This document shows, piece by piece, positions 1 through 9,493 of a stretch of 64,000 nucleotides of DNA. The stretch lies in the NCBI GenBank assembly GCA_037953745.1, contig JBAKBP010007402.1, forward strand, positions 36,339-100,338, read 5' to 3'. A model generated the notes under the pieces. The model searched no databases, had not been told where the DNA came from, and saw only the letters and a list, made by a program, of their open reading frames with translations. The position numbers and the translations under genes were made by a program. This stretch comes from Lithodes maja (Eukaryota; Arthropoda; Malacostraca; Decapoda; Lithodidae). Numbering within the stretch: the stretch's first letter is position 1; each line of letters begins with the position of its first letter.

Positions 1-22
1 TAATAGGCCTAGCACATAGCCT

Positions 23-47
23 ACAAAAAAAAAAAAAAAAAAAAAAA
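23..47. repeat. poly-A tract
   Basis: An uninterrupted run of about 24 A residues lies directly against the first copy of the 75-bp GC-rich motif. It could be a retroelement tail or plain low complexity; the sequence does not decide. Confidence 0.8.
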
Positions 48-122
48 CAGCGGGAGTGTGGGGGCGGCAGCCCCCACCCATATACTAGGTTAGGTTAGGT
101 AAGGTTGTTAGGTTAGGCTAAT
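48..122 (+). repeat. 75-bp GC-rich motif, copy A
   Basis: The motif starts CAGCGG, carries a perfect GGGGGC...GCCCCC hairpin, then several GGTTAGGT steps and ends GGCTAAT. It is one of four copies in the first 1.6 kb. Confidence 0.85.
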
Positions 123-170
123 AGCCTAGAACATTAAAAAAAAAACACAAAACAAAAAGTCTAACCCAAC

Positions 171-252
171 CAGCGGAGGTGTTGGGGGCGGTAGCCCCCA
201 CCCATAATACAGTACTAGGATAGGTTAGGTAAGGTTGTTGGGTTAGGCTAAT
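171..252 (+). repeat. 75-bp GC-rich motif, copy B
   Basis: Direct repeat of copy A with a few substitutions and a small insertion near AATACAGTACTAGG. The same internal hairpin of Gs and Cs is kept. Confidence 0.85.
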
Positions 253-307
253 GTCTTCCCAAAGTTGACTATTTTTATAACATGATATATTAGGTTACCC
301 ACTCCAC

Positions 308-340
308 CCCGAGCCAGCTTTCGTCAAAAGTTGGCTCGGG
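308..340. repeat. 33-bp near-perfect hairpin
   Basis: CCCGAGCCA and TGGCTCGGG flank a short loop, with further CTTT/AAAG pairing inside. A third partial copy of the CCCGAGCCAA string occurs near 384. Confidence 0.7.
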
Positions 341-746
341 TATTCACAAAATTGGGTTGTATGGGTTTGCAATTTGGGAAAACCCGAGCCAAGTTTTGAT
401 ACAAAACGCTATATAATTGTATTTTTACGCGTTTAACCCCTCATTTTCCCTGAACTTCATAGCCCTCCCCACTAGTGGGGGGCGTGTTTTTAGATTGTTG
501 GATAATGGGTAAATACTCATGTCAGCTCCTCTTCAGTATAAAACCACACTATATCTGAAGGAATAAATTACAGAAAACAAACTAAAACTTACTGAAATCG
601 CTGTCGGTCCAAAAAGTCAGGTTTACCATAAATTGTTCATTTGCATCAATATATAGTGTTTGTAATTAATTAGAAATCTCGGGAAAACCTATTTTCCCCA
701 TTAGGCCTATCGATCGATGTTGAGACTGATAGTGATTTGAAAAGAC

Positions 747-822
747 ATTAGCCTAACCTAACAACCTTACCTAACCTAACCTAGTATTATGGGTGGGGGC
801 TGCCGCCCCCACACCCCCGCTG
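747..822 (-). repeat. 75-bp GC-rich motif, copy C
   Basis: Inverted copy of the motif at 48-122. About 70 bp further right (about 890-957) begins a stretch repeated directly at about 1657-1716 (AAGTCTAC, GCAATCTTC and GGCTTTG-like landmarks), so copies C and D share flanking sequence and were probably duplicated together. Confidence 0.8.
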
Positions 823-943
823 GTTGAGTACTAATCCCTTAGTAAATAAAAACAAAACAAATTTGGCTGTCTATTATACAAAGGTGAAAGAAAGTCGATG
901 AAGTCTACAGTGTTTACTCTGCAATCTTCAGCTTTGATTGTAC

Positions 944-1176
944 ATTGATAACGGGAAAGTACCATATTGACAACCTTGTTATAAAAATTAAATTTTAGCA
1001 TCATACTTTTATATTAGGTTTTTCCGATGGTTTAACACATTTTCATATGATCTTTAGAACTATCGATAGCGGGAAGTACCGTATTGACAACCTTGTTACG
1101 AAAAAGAAATTTTAGTACCATACTTTTTTATTAGGTTTTGCCGAGGGTTAAACCAAATTTTCTTATAATCTTTAGA
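944..1176. repeat. tandem duplication, about 119-bp unit
   Basis: Two adjacent diverged copies share the landmarks ATTGATAACGGGAAAG / ATCGATAGCGGGAAG, TATTGACAACCTTGTTA and ATCTTTAGA. The first begins near 944, the second near 1062. Confidence 0.75.
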
Positions 1177-1541
1177 GCATATAGATTCAATATTTATCTT
1201 CAAATATATCAACAAAATTTGTGGTATAAAAATAACATTGAACCGAAACTCTTTCCTATTTTGTCATATCGTACAAATTGTCTTGTGTTAACCCTTTGAC
1301 TGCGGGAGGCCAATATTGACTGCAATTGGTAAAATTATAGATCCGGTTTCACAGCGAATTTAACGTTTTGTATTTTTGCTTTTCTCAGTTTTCTTTAATA
1401 TACAGTGTTGTTTTATACTAAGGACTGGCGGAAATGAGTATTTACCCATTATCCAACAATCTAAAAACACGGCCCCCACTAGTGGGGAAGGCTATGAAGA
1501 TCAGGGAAATTGCGGGGTAAAAGACGAAAATAAGGGGTAAT

Positions 1542-1617
1542 ATTAGCCTAACCTAACAACCTTACCTAACCTATCCTAGTATTATAGGTGGGGGCTTCCG
1601 CCCCCACACCCCCGCTG
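1542..1617 (-). repeat. 75-bp GC-rich motif, copy D
   Basis: Second inverted copy of the motif; it ends CCCGCTG and closes the inverted-repeat block on the right. Confidence 0.85.
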
Positions 1618-2077
1618 TTTTGGTATTAAAATTATAAAAGATTGACGGTCTCCGATAAAAAGTTTATGAAGTCTACGGTATTTACTCCGCAATCTTCGGC
1701 TTTGGCTGTGGATAACAGGAGGTAAATATTTACTTTTTCACGGTAATTATAATTCCACTTGCGCCGCTACTGGCGGATATAGGAATGAAGTATGGTATAT
1801 GACAAATTTATAGAAGCCATATAAATTGATGAGTGTGCTGTAAAACCTGATCTAGAATAATACCCTGTAATTTAGCTACCACTCAGCAAATTTTTTTATG
1901 AGTGCATAGATCTATCACAGGGAAAAGTTTAAAATAACGTCTAAACCAATATTTTTGAATCAATTTAGAGCTTTTTCATTACATACAAGCTATCGGGAGA
2001 CGATTTTGTTCAGTTTAAATGTCTCATCCGCAGTGAAAGGATTAAAATCTTGGCTAATACAAATGTTTCATTTTCAG
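1618..2077. other. AT-rich stretch, no gene seen
   Basis: Apart from the repeat at about 1657-1716 shared with 890-957, nothing recognisable is seen. The end (about 2060-2077) is pyrimidine-rich and closes in TTTTCAG, which reads as a 3' splice acceptor for the transposase exon that follows. Confidence 0.5.
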
Positions 2078-2643
2078 GGTTCAATCTATGGACCAAAAGG
2101 ACGTATGGCAGGGCGAGACGCGAGGACCGTGTGCATCGCACCGTCGGTGGACAGCGTGGAGGAAACATGACTGTGATTGCTGTGATATCTGACCGCTGTG
2201 GAATACTGTATTACGAAATTCACTATGGCTCTGTGATGAAAGAAATATTCAGTGACTTCATCGCATCCATTGCAGTAATCATTGAAGACGCTAGACCTAC
2301 ACTCATTCTAGACAACGCTCCAATTCACAACGGCATCGCAGCACTCTATCCTGAGTTGAATTTTAAATTTCTCCCTCCATACTCTCCTTTTTTTAATCCC
2401 ATTGAAAATTGCTTTTCCGTCTTTAAATCCTACCTGAAGCAGTACCTCCATCATGAAGCTCCACAGTGCAACGCAACCCGCACCAGGCAAGGAGTGACTC
2501 TCAATGCACTGAGGCAGAACATTCTACATGTTGGCGTTGAGTTTGCACTGCCCCATATCACGCAACATATTGTGTCAAAGAACTATAACCATGCCAACAT
2601 TTACTTGGTTCAATCCATTGAGCGCTGTGACATCTTCAATTGA
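2078..2643 (+). pseudogene. DDE transposase fragment, IS630/Tc1-mariner-like (last exon)
   Basis: The reading frame starting GFNLWTKRTYGR encodes about 188 residues of a DDE_3-type transposase that would cut and paste transposon DNA in the nucleus. The second catalytic Asp is in LILDNAPIH (codon at 2311) and the third acidic residue in PYSPFFNPIEN (codon at 2404), 30 residues apart. A GGQRGGNMTVIAVIS strand precedes them, as in relatives. The N-terminal DNA-binding domain and first catalytic Asp are absent. Because the homologous segment begins exactly after a TTTTCAG acceptor, this is probably the last exon of an intron-containing copy whose upstream exons are missing. An in-frame ATG exists at 2050 but codes for unrelated residues. 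A domesticated gene cannot be excluded, but nothing supports one. Confidence 0.7.
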
Positions 2644-2666
2644 TAGATTATACTGTCATACACTTT

Positions 2667-2817
2667 CCTCCACTGGAAACCATTCACAACAAATGTTTCG
2701 TACACACACACGGGTTGTTTCTGCCTAACAGGTTACTATATGTACGTGAGGTAGAGAAGGCAGAAGCAACCCATGAGTGTGTACGAAGTCTTTGCTGTGG
2801 ATTGTTTCCAGTGGAGG
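2667..2817. repeat. 60-bp imperfect inverted repeat with 31-bp loop
   Basis: Arms 2667-2726 and 2758-2817 are near-complementary from CCTCCACTGGAAAC to GGTTG...TTCTGCCT, with scattered mismatches. It lies 24 bp after the transposase stop codon. It may be a MITE, a terminal repeat remnant or a hairpin RNA source. Confidence 0.8.
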
Positions 2818-3386
2818 CAACTGTACAGTACATGATACTGTAGTAAGATATTTGAAGGCACTTGACTTTTTTCCAATTTTCTTGTCTTTTCTTCATGTTG
2901 TACGTAATCGTATACTGTATGCACTGTACGTACTATAGTGACATTAAAATGATATAACTTATGTTTGTTTAAAAAAATATTATTTTATCGATATATTTAA
3001 GTAAATAGGCTATACTCAGACAATAGATATTCATTCATATTATTAATTTTGATGATTGTCAAATAAAGACTTTAAAATGATGATTGTTTCACTAACATTG
3101 TATAAAAGTTTTAGAGACTTGAAATCAATTAGAGATACGTGGCTGTTGAAACGTTTTGCAAACTGTCAATTTTAAATGTTTGACCGTTGAATGGATTTGG
3201 AAGATAGTTATAAGCAAATAGAAGACTCATTCTTCAACTCGAATGTTGAAAGCATTTGGTTAATTGTTCAATCGCATTTGTAAAAAGGTGTAGTAGTTAC
3301 ATATATTTCCCCTTAAGTATCGATAAATTAGCTGCTAAGGGATTCAAGTTACCGTCAGCTGAAAAGAAACGGAGCATAGTTGTAGG
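2818..3386. other. AT-rich stretch, nothing recognised
   Basis: No coding frame, tandem repeat or transposon end is visible apart from short A/T runs. Confidence 0.5.
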
Positions 3387-3412
3387 ATAATAATAATAAT
3401 AATAATAATAAT
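3387..3412 (-). repeat. (TAA/ATT)n 3' terminal tail of the outer LINE
   Basis: About eight TAA steps precede TATTTATTC, marking the 3' terminus of the minus-strand LINE. Confidence 0.8.
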
Positions 3413-3708
3413 ATTTATTCAATTAGCAATTTACAGAGTTGGTACCACATAGTATGTTACAAATATGACATGTACCAGCCTTGCATAATTCCAACTAAGG
3501 ATAGCCCAATAAGGCCGTTAGGCGTATTTCCATTGGGGTCCTTGTGGGATTAGGTTAGCTGGGGAAAAGGAGAGGATAAAAGAAATAGATATTTTAGAGA
3601 AAGTATTTCTAGGGGGTTATTTTAAGATACCTTACATCCTATGGTAAATATCAGTAATCCGTAATCAGTAATCATTTCAGTTTGGTTTGCCTATCTCTTA
3701 TGTCGTAT

Positions 3709-6700
3709 TTAGTAGTAGACATAAGCTTGGTGCTCCCTTCTCGCAGCTGTCCGGTTCAGGTGTTCCTTCAGGCTACGTCGAAAGGAATACAGTGTTCTCT
3801 TTTCACGGACTGACTGGGGTAGGTCGTTCCAGTCTTTGATGGCAGTGAAGAAGAATGTTTGCTTACCCTGTCCTTGGATTCTCGGCACCTTAAAATTAAA
3901 TATCCTGTTTCTTGTATTATGTCCACTCCTCTCATTTGCTTTAACAAAATCACTCTTAAGATACTCTGGAGCTCTGTCATAGAAAATTTTGAAGGCATTA
4001 GTAAGCCTGATTTGGTTGGCCCTGTCAGAGACATTGAGCATACCTAGTGACTGAAGTTGTTCTTGGCCAACATGTGATCTGGGTCCTAGGTTCAGCATGA
4101 ACCTAACCATTTTATTTTGAGTGACCTGAAGTTTGTGCTGTGCTGATTTAGATGATAAAGAGTACCAGGATGACACAGAATAGTCAAAATTACATTGAAC
4201 AAGCGCTTGGCAAAGGGTCTTTTTGGTCGCCGCTGGCAAGCATCCCACCTGTCTATACAGGTATTTTATACGTGCTCTACACTTACACAGGATAGATTCC
4301 AAAATTGTTTCACCTGACAAATTCGAGTCCAGTTTTAGTCCGAGATATTTAACTTGTGACACTGTTGTTATAGGAATATCATTACAGTTGACCGAGAAGC
4401 CCACAATGTCTCAGTTTGCGTTTTGTCCCACATAAGATGGCTTCCGTCTTGCCCAGGTGAAGAGATAGTCTATTGTCCACTAGCCATTCACTACATGATT
4501 CTAGTTCTTTGGAAAGTGAAGCGGCAATACTTATTGGGTCTTTTCCTGAAACCAGAAGCACGCTGTCGTCAGCATACAGTAATAATTTACATGAGATGCT
4601 CAGTTCCATGTCGTTCACATAACAGAGAAAGAGTAAGGGACCAAGGATGCTTCCCTGCAGGACCCCACAGTTAATTGGCATAGGATCAGATATATTATCA
4701 TCAATTTTGACTCTTTGTGTTCTACCACTAAAATAAGATTTAAACCAGTTCACAGACCCAATGCCCATTGCTTGTAGTTTATTACATAGGATATCATGGT
4801 CTACTGTGTCAAACGCTTTTTGTAGATCAAGAAGAACCATACCGGTGTAGTTACCTTTAGACATTTCTTTACGAATGTGATCTGTCAAGTGGATGAAACA
4901 GGAGTCAGTCGAGTGCATGCATCTGAAACCCGATTGAAACTTATAAAATAGATAATTTTCTTTGAGGTAGTGTTCAATTTGGGTGTATACCGCTCTTTCA
5001 AGGATTTTAGATACAATACATAATATGCTAACTAGTCTGTAGTTGCCAACTTCTAGTTTATTTCCTTTCTTGAATAGAGGGGTTACAATAGCTTCCTTCA
5101 GTTCAGCTGGTACAGTGTTGGTGTTAATTGACAGGTTGATGATGTGGGTTAGGGGACCTGCTATACCAATGGCTCCATCTTGTAGAAATTTGGCAGGAAT
5201 TTTATCTGGTCCTGTGCTTTTATGTACATTTAGGTTAGAGAGCTCGTCAAAAGTGAATTTTGGTGTAACATTTTGCAATCCAAATGTGTTCGAGTGTATG
5301 CCTTTATCTCTGTAGAAATTTCGAAAGGTGGCCGTTGTTCTCATGTATTTATTGAGAGGTTGCGGTTGGTTCTGTGCAAGTGTGTTTGCTCTGGAGGTGA
5401 AGAAGGTGTTAAAGTAGGTTGAAATTTGTCGTTTATCGTGGCAAACCTGATCATTAATGTTGAGAGCAATATTAGTGTTAGACGAATCCCTTGCCTTGTT
5501 GCTGTAGCCTGTTGTTTTTAGGTGCCTCCATAGTTTCTTTGGGTTATTCTGATATTCCTCTGCCTTATTGTGGAAATAATTAGTTTTCGCTGATTTGATT
5601 TTTCTACTTAGTTTATTCCTGGCCCTGTTGAACTCATGTTTCAGACGTTGATCCTGTCTATGTTTCACTAGCCTTTTTAACAGATTGTCTCTGTGTTCCA
5701 GATGGTGTAGTATGTCATTGTTGATCCATGGGTCTGACCTTGCTTTAATTCGTATGTCTTTCAGAGGAGCTATTTCGTCTAGGATGTTTGTGATGATGGT
5801 TCTGAAGCCAACCCATGCGTCATTAACGTTTGTACTTCCAAACACTGGAGACCAGTCTGTATTCCATAAAATGTCCAGAAATGTTTCTTTGTTGTAGTTT
5901 CTGAGTGACCTTGTTTTGATAACCTTGTGATTCTCTAGGGTAATTTTTGTGGTTTTCCATGTGCACTATGTGACGAAGTGATCACTTATCCCAGTCTGTA
6001 TAACCCCTGATTGGGATATTTTGTCCTCTCTGTTACAGTTTATGTGGTCTAATATTGTGGCAGTGTTCTCAGAGATACGTGTGGGGGTTGTGGTGAGTTG
6101 TTTGTGATTGTACATTGTCAGTATGTGCCTATATTCTCGTACAAGCCTATTATTTCGTTGTTTGTAACACAGGTTAAAATTCCCTAGTATAATGGATTCA
6201 TTCCGAGGGTCTAGCGATGACAAAGTTTGTTCAAATTTGGTCAAGAATTGTGTGTCGTCTGGTGGCCTATAGCACACCCCAATTGTGATGGGTCTTGTCC
6301 TTGGCAGGTGTAGGTCGATCCACAGAGCTTCGTGATTTTCTACATGGAGGTCGGTCCTAGTTGTGTGTGTGAGTTTTTTTTTGTACATACAGACATACTC
6401 CTCCCCCTTGCTTATTGCGGTCATTCCTAACCATGTTGAACCCTTGAATGTTTATTTCACCATCGTTTATACTTGAAGCCAGCCAGGTTTCTGTGATTGC
6501 AATTATTGAAGCTTTGGCCTTATTAGCTAACAAGTTTATTTCTGACAATTTATGGTACATTGATCTGGCGTTAATGTGGATAAGGTGGAGCCCTTTGTTG
6601 GTGAACACTCTGTATTCATCTTTGGTTTTGAATGTGTCCTGGCTGGATTCTGAGTTGTTAATACTTGGTTCATTTACATTAATATTCGGTAATGAATGCA

Positions 6701-7331
6701 AGGCACACATGTTGCATAGGAATTCCCGTTCTTCACTGTTGGTCTTCTTAGAGATGCACTTCATGTGAGCTACATTTTTACACTTTACACAGTTTTGGAT
6801 CTTCTGATGTCGTGTTATGATAGATTCACAAATAATACAAGTGGGTGCACGATGTTGTACAGCTGAGTTCCTACATTTAACACATTCAACTTCGTTTCTA
6901 CTGGTAACGTAAGTACATCGGTTATGAACAATTTCATTACAACTGTTGCATTGTAAAAGTGAACTCCTATTGTTGAAACCAATATTACAGACTATACATA
7001 GTTTTTTCTTACTGTTTATCGTACGTCTGGAGGTGTGGTTTGGTCCGCGTCGATCAGCTGATTGTGCGGGAGAGGGCGGGGGAAACTCGTGGTCGGGCTG
7101 TGGTTGGATGCTGTTGTTGTTGTCCTTGGTCGTTGTTGCTATTTCACTGGTGATGCGGTTGAGAGAGCTACCTGCGTTTTTAGTTGTTCTGGTTGCATGT
7201 TGAGCTACTTGGGTCTTCGATATCTGTGGTAGTGATGATCGAGTTGAGGATAGTGTTGTGTTGGTAGGGTGGTGGCACTGAGGAGGTGGCTGCCTGGCGG
7301 CCGTGGGTGTGTGTGTGAGCTTGAGGGGTGC
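3709..7331 (-). pseudogene. outer LINE polyprotein, C-terminal part: tandem PHD-like fingers, AP endonuclease, reverse transcriptase
   Basis: Read right to left, a proline/threonine-rich linker leads into two cysteine/histidine modules (CIVC...CNSC...H...C...CVKC, then CIIC...CVKC...H...C...CNMC) resembling PHD fingers. An APE-type endonuclease follows (HINARS, ITETWL, ISDH), then a reverse transcriptase (KSTGPDKIP, DLQKAFDTVDH, YADD at 4565-4576) and a C-terminal domain ending with TAA at 3709-3711. Such proteins nick DNA and prime cDNA synthesis at the nick. The copy is dead: a 1-nt frameshift at a run of nine A (6374-6382), an in-frame TAG at 5966-5968 and a frameshift near 4405-4440. The usual GDFN motif reads GNFN, losing a catalytic Asp, and the conserved GVPQGS reads GVLQGS. 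Confidence 0.9.
7311..7331. repeat. target-site duplication, left copy
   Basis: GTGTGTGAGCTTGAGGGGTGC here matches GTGTGTG-CTTGAGGGGTGC at 13642-13660 apart from a 2-nt indel; twelve bases are perfect. The two copies bracket the inserted middle LINE. Confidence 0.85.
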
Positions 7332-8151
7332 AACAAATGCCTTTAACACCATTAATAGGGAGGCAGCTATTCACAACATCAAGATCAAATGCCCGAGCAT
7401 CGCAAAGTACATAGAAAATACTTATAAGGAGCCAGCTAACCTGTATATAGTTGGAAGCACAAAGAAGGAAGAAATGAAAATTCTCAAATCAAATGAAGGA
7501 ACAACGCAAGGAGATCCAGTGGCAATGGCAATGTACGCACTGGCACTATCTATTCTGCAGCAGAAAATAAAACATGAGGTAACCCGAGTGAAACAAGTGG
7601 TGTATGCAGATGACCTCACAGGTGCAGGAAAAATAGGGGATCTCAAAGAATGGTGGCGGAGAGTACAATCGGTGGGCGAAGTCATTGGGTACCATCCGAA
7701 TGCTAGTAAACCTGTACTAATAGTGAAGGAAAACGAGTATGAAGAAGCGGTGTAGACTTTTGATGGGACAGGAGTGAAGATTACAAAGGAGGGTCAATGC
7801 CATTTGGGAGCAGTAATAGGCACAGAAGAATGCAAGAGAGACTATGTGCGAAAAAAGGTAGCGGAGTGGGTAAAGGAAGTGAAAACCCTGGCAGACATTG
7901 CGAAATCTGAACCACATGCTGCATATACTGCCTTCACATATGGTGTTAAGCACAGATGGACCTTTCTTATGAGAACAGTGCCTGACATTAGACAGATGCT
8001 CCAACCACTGGAAGAAGCAATCAGAGGAGCATTCATACCGGCTTTAACAGAGATGGAAGGCGTCACGCAAGAGCTAAGAGATCTATTAGCTCTTCCGCCA
8101 AGATTCGGAGGTATGGGGATCATAAACCCAGTGGAGGCGGCACCTCATGAG
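7332..8151 (+). pseudogene. middle LINE reverse transcriptase, 5'-truncated first piece
   Basis: The frame opens with TNAFNTINREA, the tail of reverse transcriptase motif A, so the first catalytic Asp normally just upstream is gone. Motif B appears as GTTQGDPVAMAMYAL and the catalytic box as YADD (7603-7614), then a thumb-like region with LGAVIGTEE and the conserved PPRFGGMGIINP. An in-frame TAG at 7753-7755 interrupts it, and the frame ends where the CR1 element is inserted. From memory this RT family is widespread in marine invertebrates; its clade is not established here. The second piece is at 12583-13602. Confidence 0.8.
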
Positions 8152-8260
8152 TAACAAAATTCCCTTAAACTTACTACGTCTCTCAACATTTTTGTTTTCG
8201 GTTAGGCTATCACCCCTGATAACCTATTTCTGCGTATTTCAGCATATTTGTTTTCGGTTG

Positions 8261-8337
8261 AAGTGATTGAAGTGTTTTTAAAGTGAGTGAAGTGTTTTAA
8301 AGTGAGTGAATTGTTTTTTTAAGTGAGTGAAGTGATC
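8261..8337 (+). repeat. 5' UTR tandem repeat of CR1 copy 1
   Basis: Three to four imperfect steps of AAGTGAGTGAAGTGTTTT (18-22 bp) lie immediately upstream of the ORF1 start. Such 5' repeats can belong to an internal promoter, but no function is shown here. Confidence 0.75.
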
Positions 8338-8357
8338 TGAAGAAAGTGACTGTCACC

Positions 8358-9395
8358 ATGCCTCGCGCTTGTGCGAACTGCGCCGGTAGGTTTGGTGAGT
8401 CCATGTTTGCTACTATCGATCTTCAAGACTGCCGGCTCTGCCAACAACGAGAGAATTTTACAGTGAAATTAGATGAAGCCTACAACAAGATCAACGTCCT
8501 CACCATGAAGCTGGAATCACTCCAAGAGTTTGTAACACTCAACGTTGGAGTACCACAAACTTCAATTGTCACCGCAACTCCAGCAGCCACCAACGCCCCA
8601 ACGTCAACTGCCAACAATTCAACGCCTACAGTAGCCACTTCAGCTGATGTATCCGATACTCAAGATACAAATAGTGACTCTCTTCCCCCTCAAGACAACT
8701 TCCGTGTCGTGAGGAACAACGTTTGCCCCAAGACCAGGAAACACATACCGATTACCGAGTGTCAAAACCGTTTCCAGATACTCGCAGACTCAGATGACGA
8801 AGAGGAAATAGAAGAAGTCCGGCTCGTGGGAGACTCGATGATACGTGGTCAGCTCACAGAGTTTTGCGCCAGGGCACCTAAGACCAGGAAGCGTTTTTGT
8901 ATCCCTGGTGGTGGTGTGGATGACGTAGTTGCAGCAGTTGACGAAGTATCAAAGCTGGCCCCTGCTAATACAATGTACGTCATCCACGTTGGATCCAACG
9001 ATGTGCAGCGAACCCGGTCGGAAGATTTGCTTTTAAAGTACCAGCAGCTGATCAAGTCGTTTAAGGAGAAGTCATCAAGGATCATCGTCTCAGGAATCGT
9101 CCCCCGGCTCGGTGTAGAGAGCCGATTTTACAACATAGCCACCAGCACAAATCGTTGTCTAGCAAACCTCTGCAGGAAGGAGAACGTGGGATTCGTCGAC
9201 ACCTGGGACAATTTCTACTACGATGACTATTTGTTTTCGGACGATGGAGTTCATCTGAACCAGGTGGGAGCAGCACGTTTTGGGCGTCTTCTCAACGATG
9301 CGGTGAAGGATTTTCGGAGAAGAAATCGACTCAGCACAGGACAACCAGGAAGGAGGACCGAAGACAGCGAGGACGGCAACCTACAAAGGAATTAA
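8358..9395 (+). CDS. CR1 ORF1 protein: CxxC zinc motif, coiled coil and SGNH esterase domain
   Basis: 345 residues from an ATG in a strong Kozak context (ACCATG); an upstream in-frame GTG was not used. The N-terminus has two CxxC pairs (CANC, CRLC), then a heptad-like helix (about residues 34-62) likely to self-associate, then a Thr/Ala/Ser-rich linker. Residues about 155-330 form an SGNH-hydrolase fold: GDS with Ser160, a Gly-rich block II, GSND with Asn214, and DGVH with Asp296 and His299. The catalytic triad is intact, so esterase activity is plausible. ORF1 proteins of CR1-group LINEs bind RNA and assist reverse transcription; the role of the esterase is uncertain. No break is seen. Confidence 0.9.
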   Translation: MPRACANCAGRFGESMFATIDLQDCRLCQQRENFTVKLDEAYNKINVLTMKLESLQEFVTLNVGVPQTSIVTATPAATNAPTSTANNSTPTVATSADVSDTQDTNSDSLPPQDNFRVVRNNVCPKTRKHIPITECQNRFQILADSDDEEEIEEVRLVGDSMIRGQLTEFCARAPKTRKRFCIPGGGVDDVVAAVDEVSKLAPANTMYVIHVGSNDVQRTRSEDLLLKYQQLIKSFKEKSSRIIVSGIVPRLGVESRFYNIATSTNRCLANLCRKENVGFVDTWDNFYYDDYLFSDDGVHLNQVGAARFGRLLNDAVKDFRRRNRLSTGQPGRRTEDSEDGNLQRN

Positions 9396-9493
9396 ATACT
9401 AATCCGTCAAGAACCGCGAATTTGGATAAATCTCCACCAACACGACCCAAATTCAAAACCGTCAGGGATAACGACCGAGGACCGAGGACAGCC

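Larger units (their letters stand above)
48..1617. mobile_element. inverted-repeat block, probable non-autonomous DNA transposon(s)
   Basis: Left and right halves of this block are reverse complements of one another over long stretches. A left arm at about 438-556 (ACTAGTGGGG core, then a stretch ending in GGGTAAATACTCAT) is matched inverted at about 1398-1520. A 75-bp GC-rich motif occurs directly at 48-122 and 171-252 and inverted at 747-822 and 1542-1617. No transposase is encoded between the arms. The layout fits a MITE-like element with long terminal inverted repeats, possibly two overlapping insertions, because one inverted motif copy (747-822) sits inside the outer pair. No clear target-site duplication was found, so exact ends are uncertain. 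Confidence 0.55.
3387..7331 (-). mobile_element. outer LINE (2A-bearing), 3' portion
   Basis: Minus-strand APE-type non-LTR retrotransposon. The 3' end is a short tandem tail, (ATT)n in its own orientation, at 3387-3412, typical of L2/CR1-group elements that end in microsatellite-like repeats rather than poly-A. Its 5' portion lies 6.3 kb away at 13642-14071 because another LINE is inserted at 7331/7332. The open frame is exactly in phase across the insertion at the duplicated APLK codons, so the two pieces belong to one element. Confidence 0.85.

Noticed and set aside
48..260. GGTTAGGTTAGG strings resembling the arthropod telomere repeat TTAGG
   Set aside because: Only two or three imperfect steps, repeated as part of a 75-bp motif with other sequence; not a telomere array.
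6374..6382. Nine-A run at a frame change, as a possible programmed frameshift
   Set aside because: The element has another frameshift, a stop codon and lost active-site residues, so decay or a homopolymer error is simpler.
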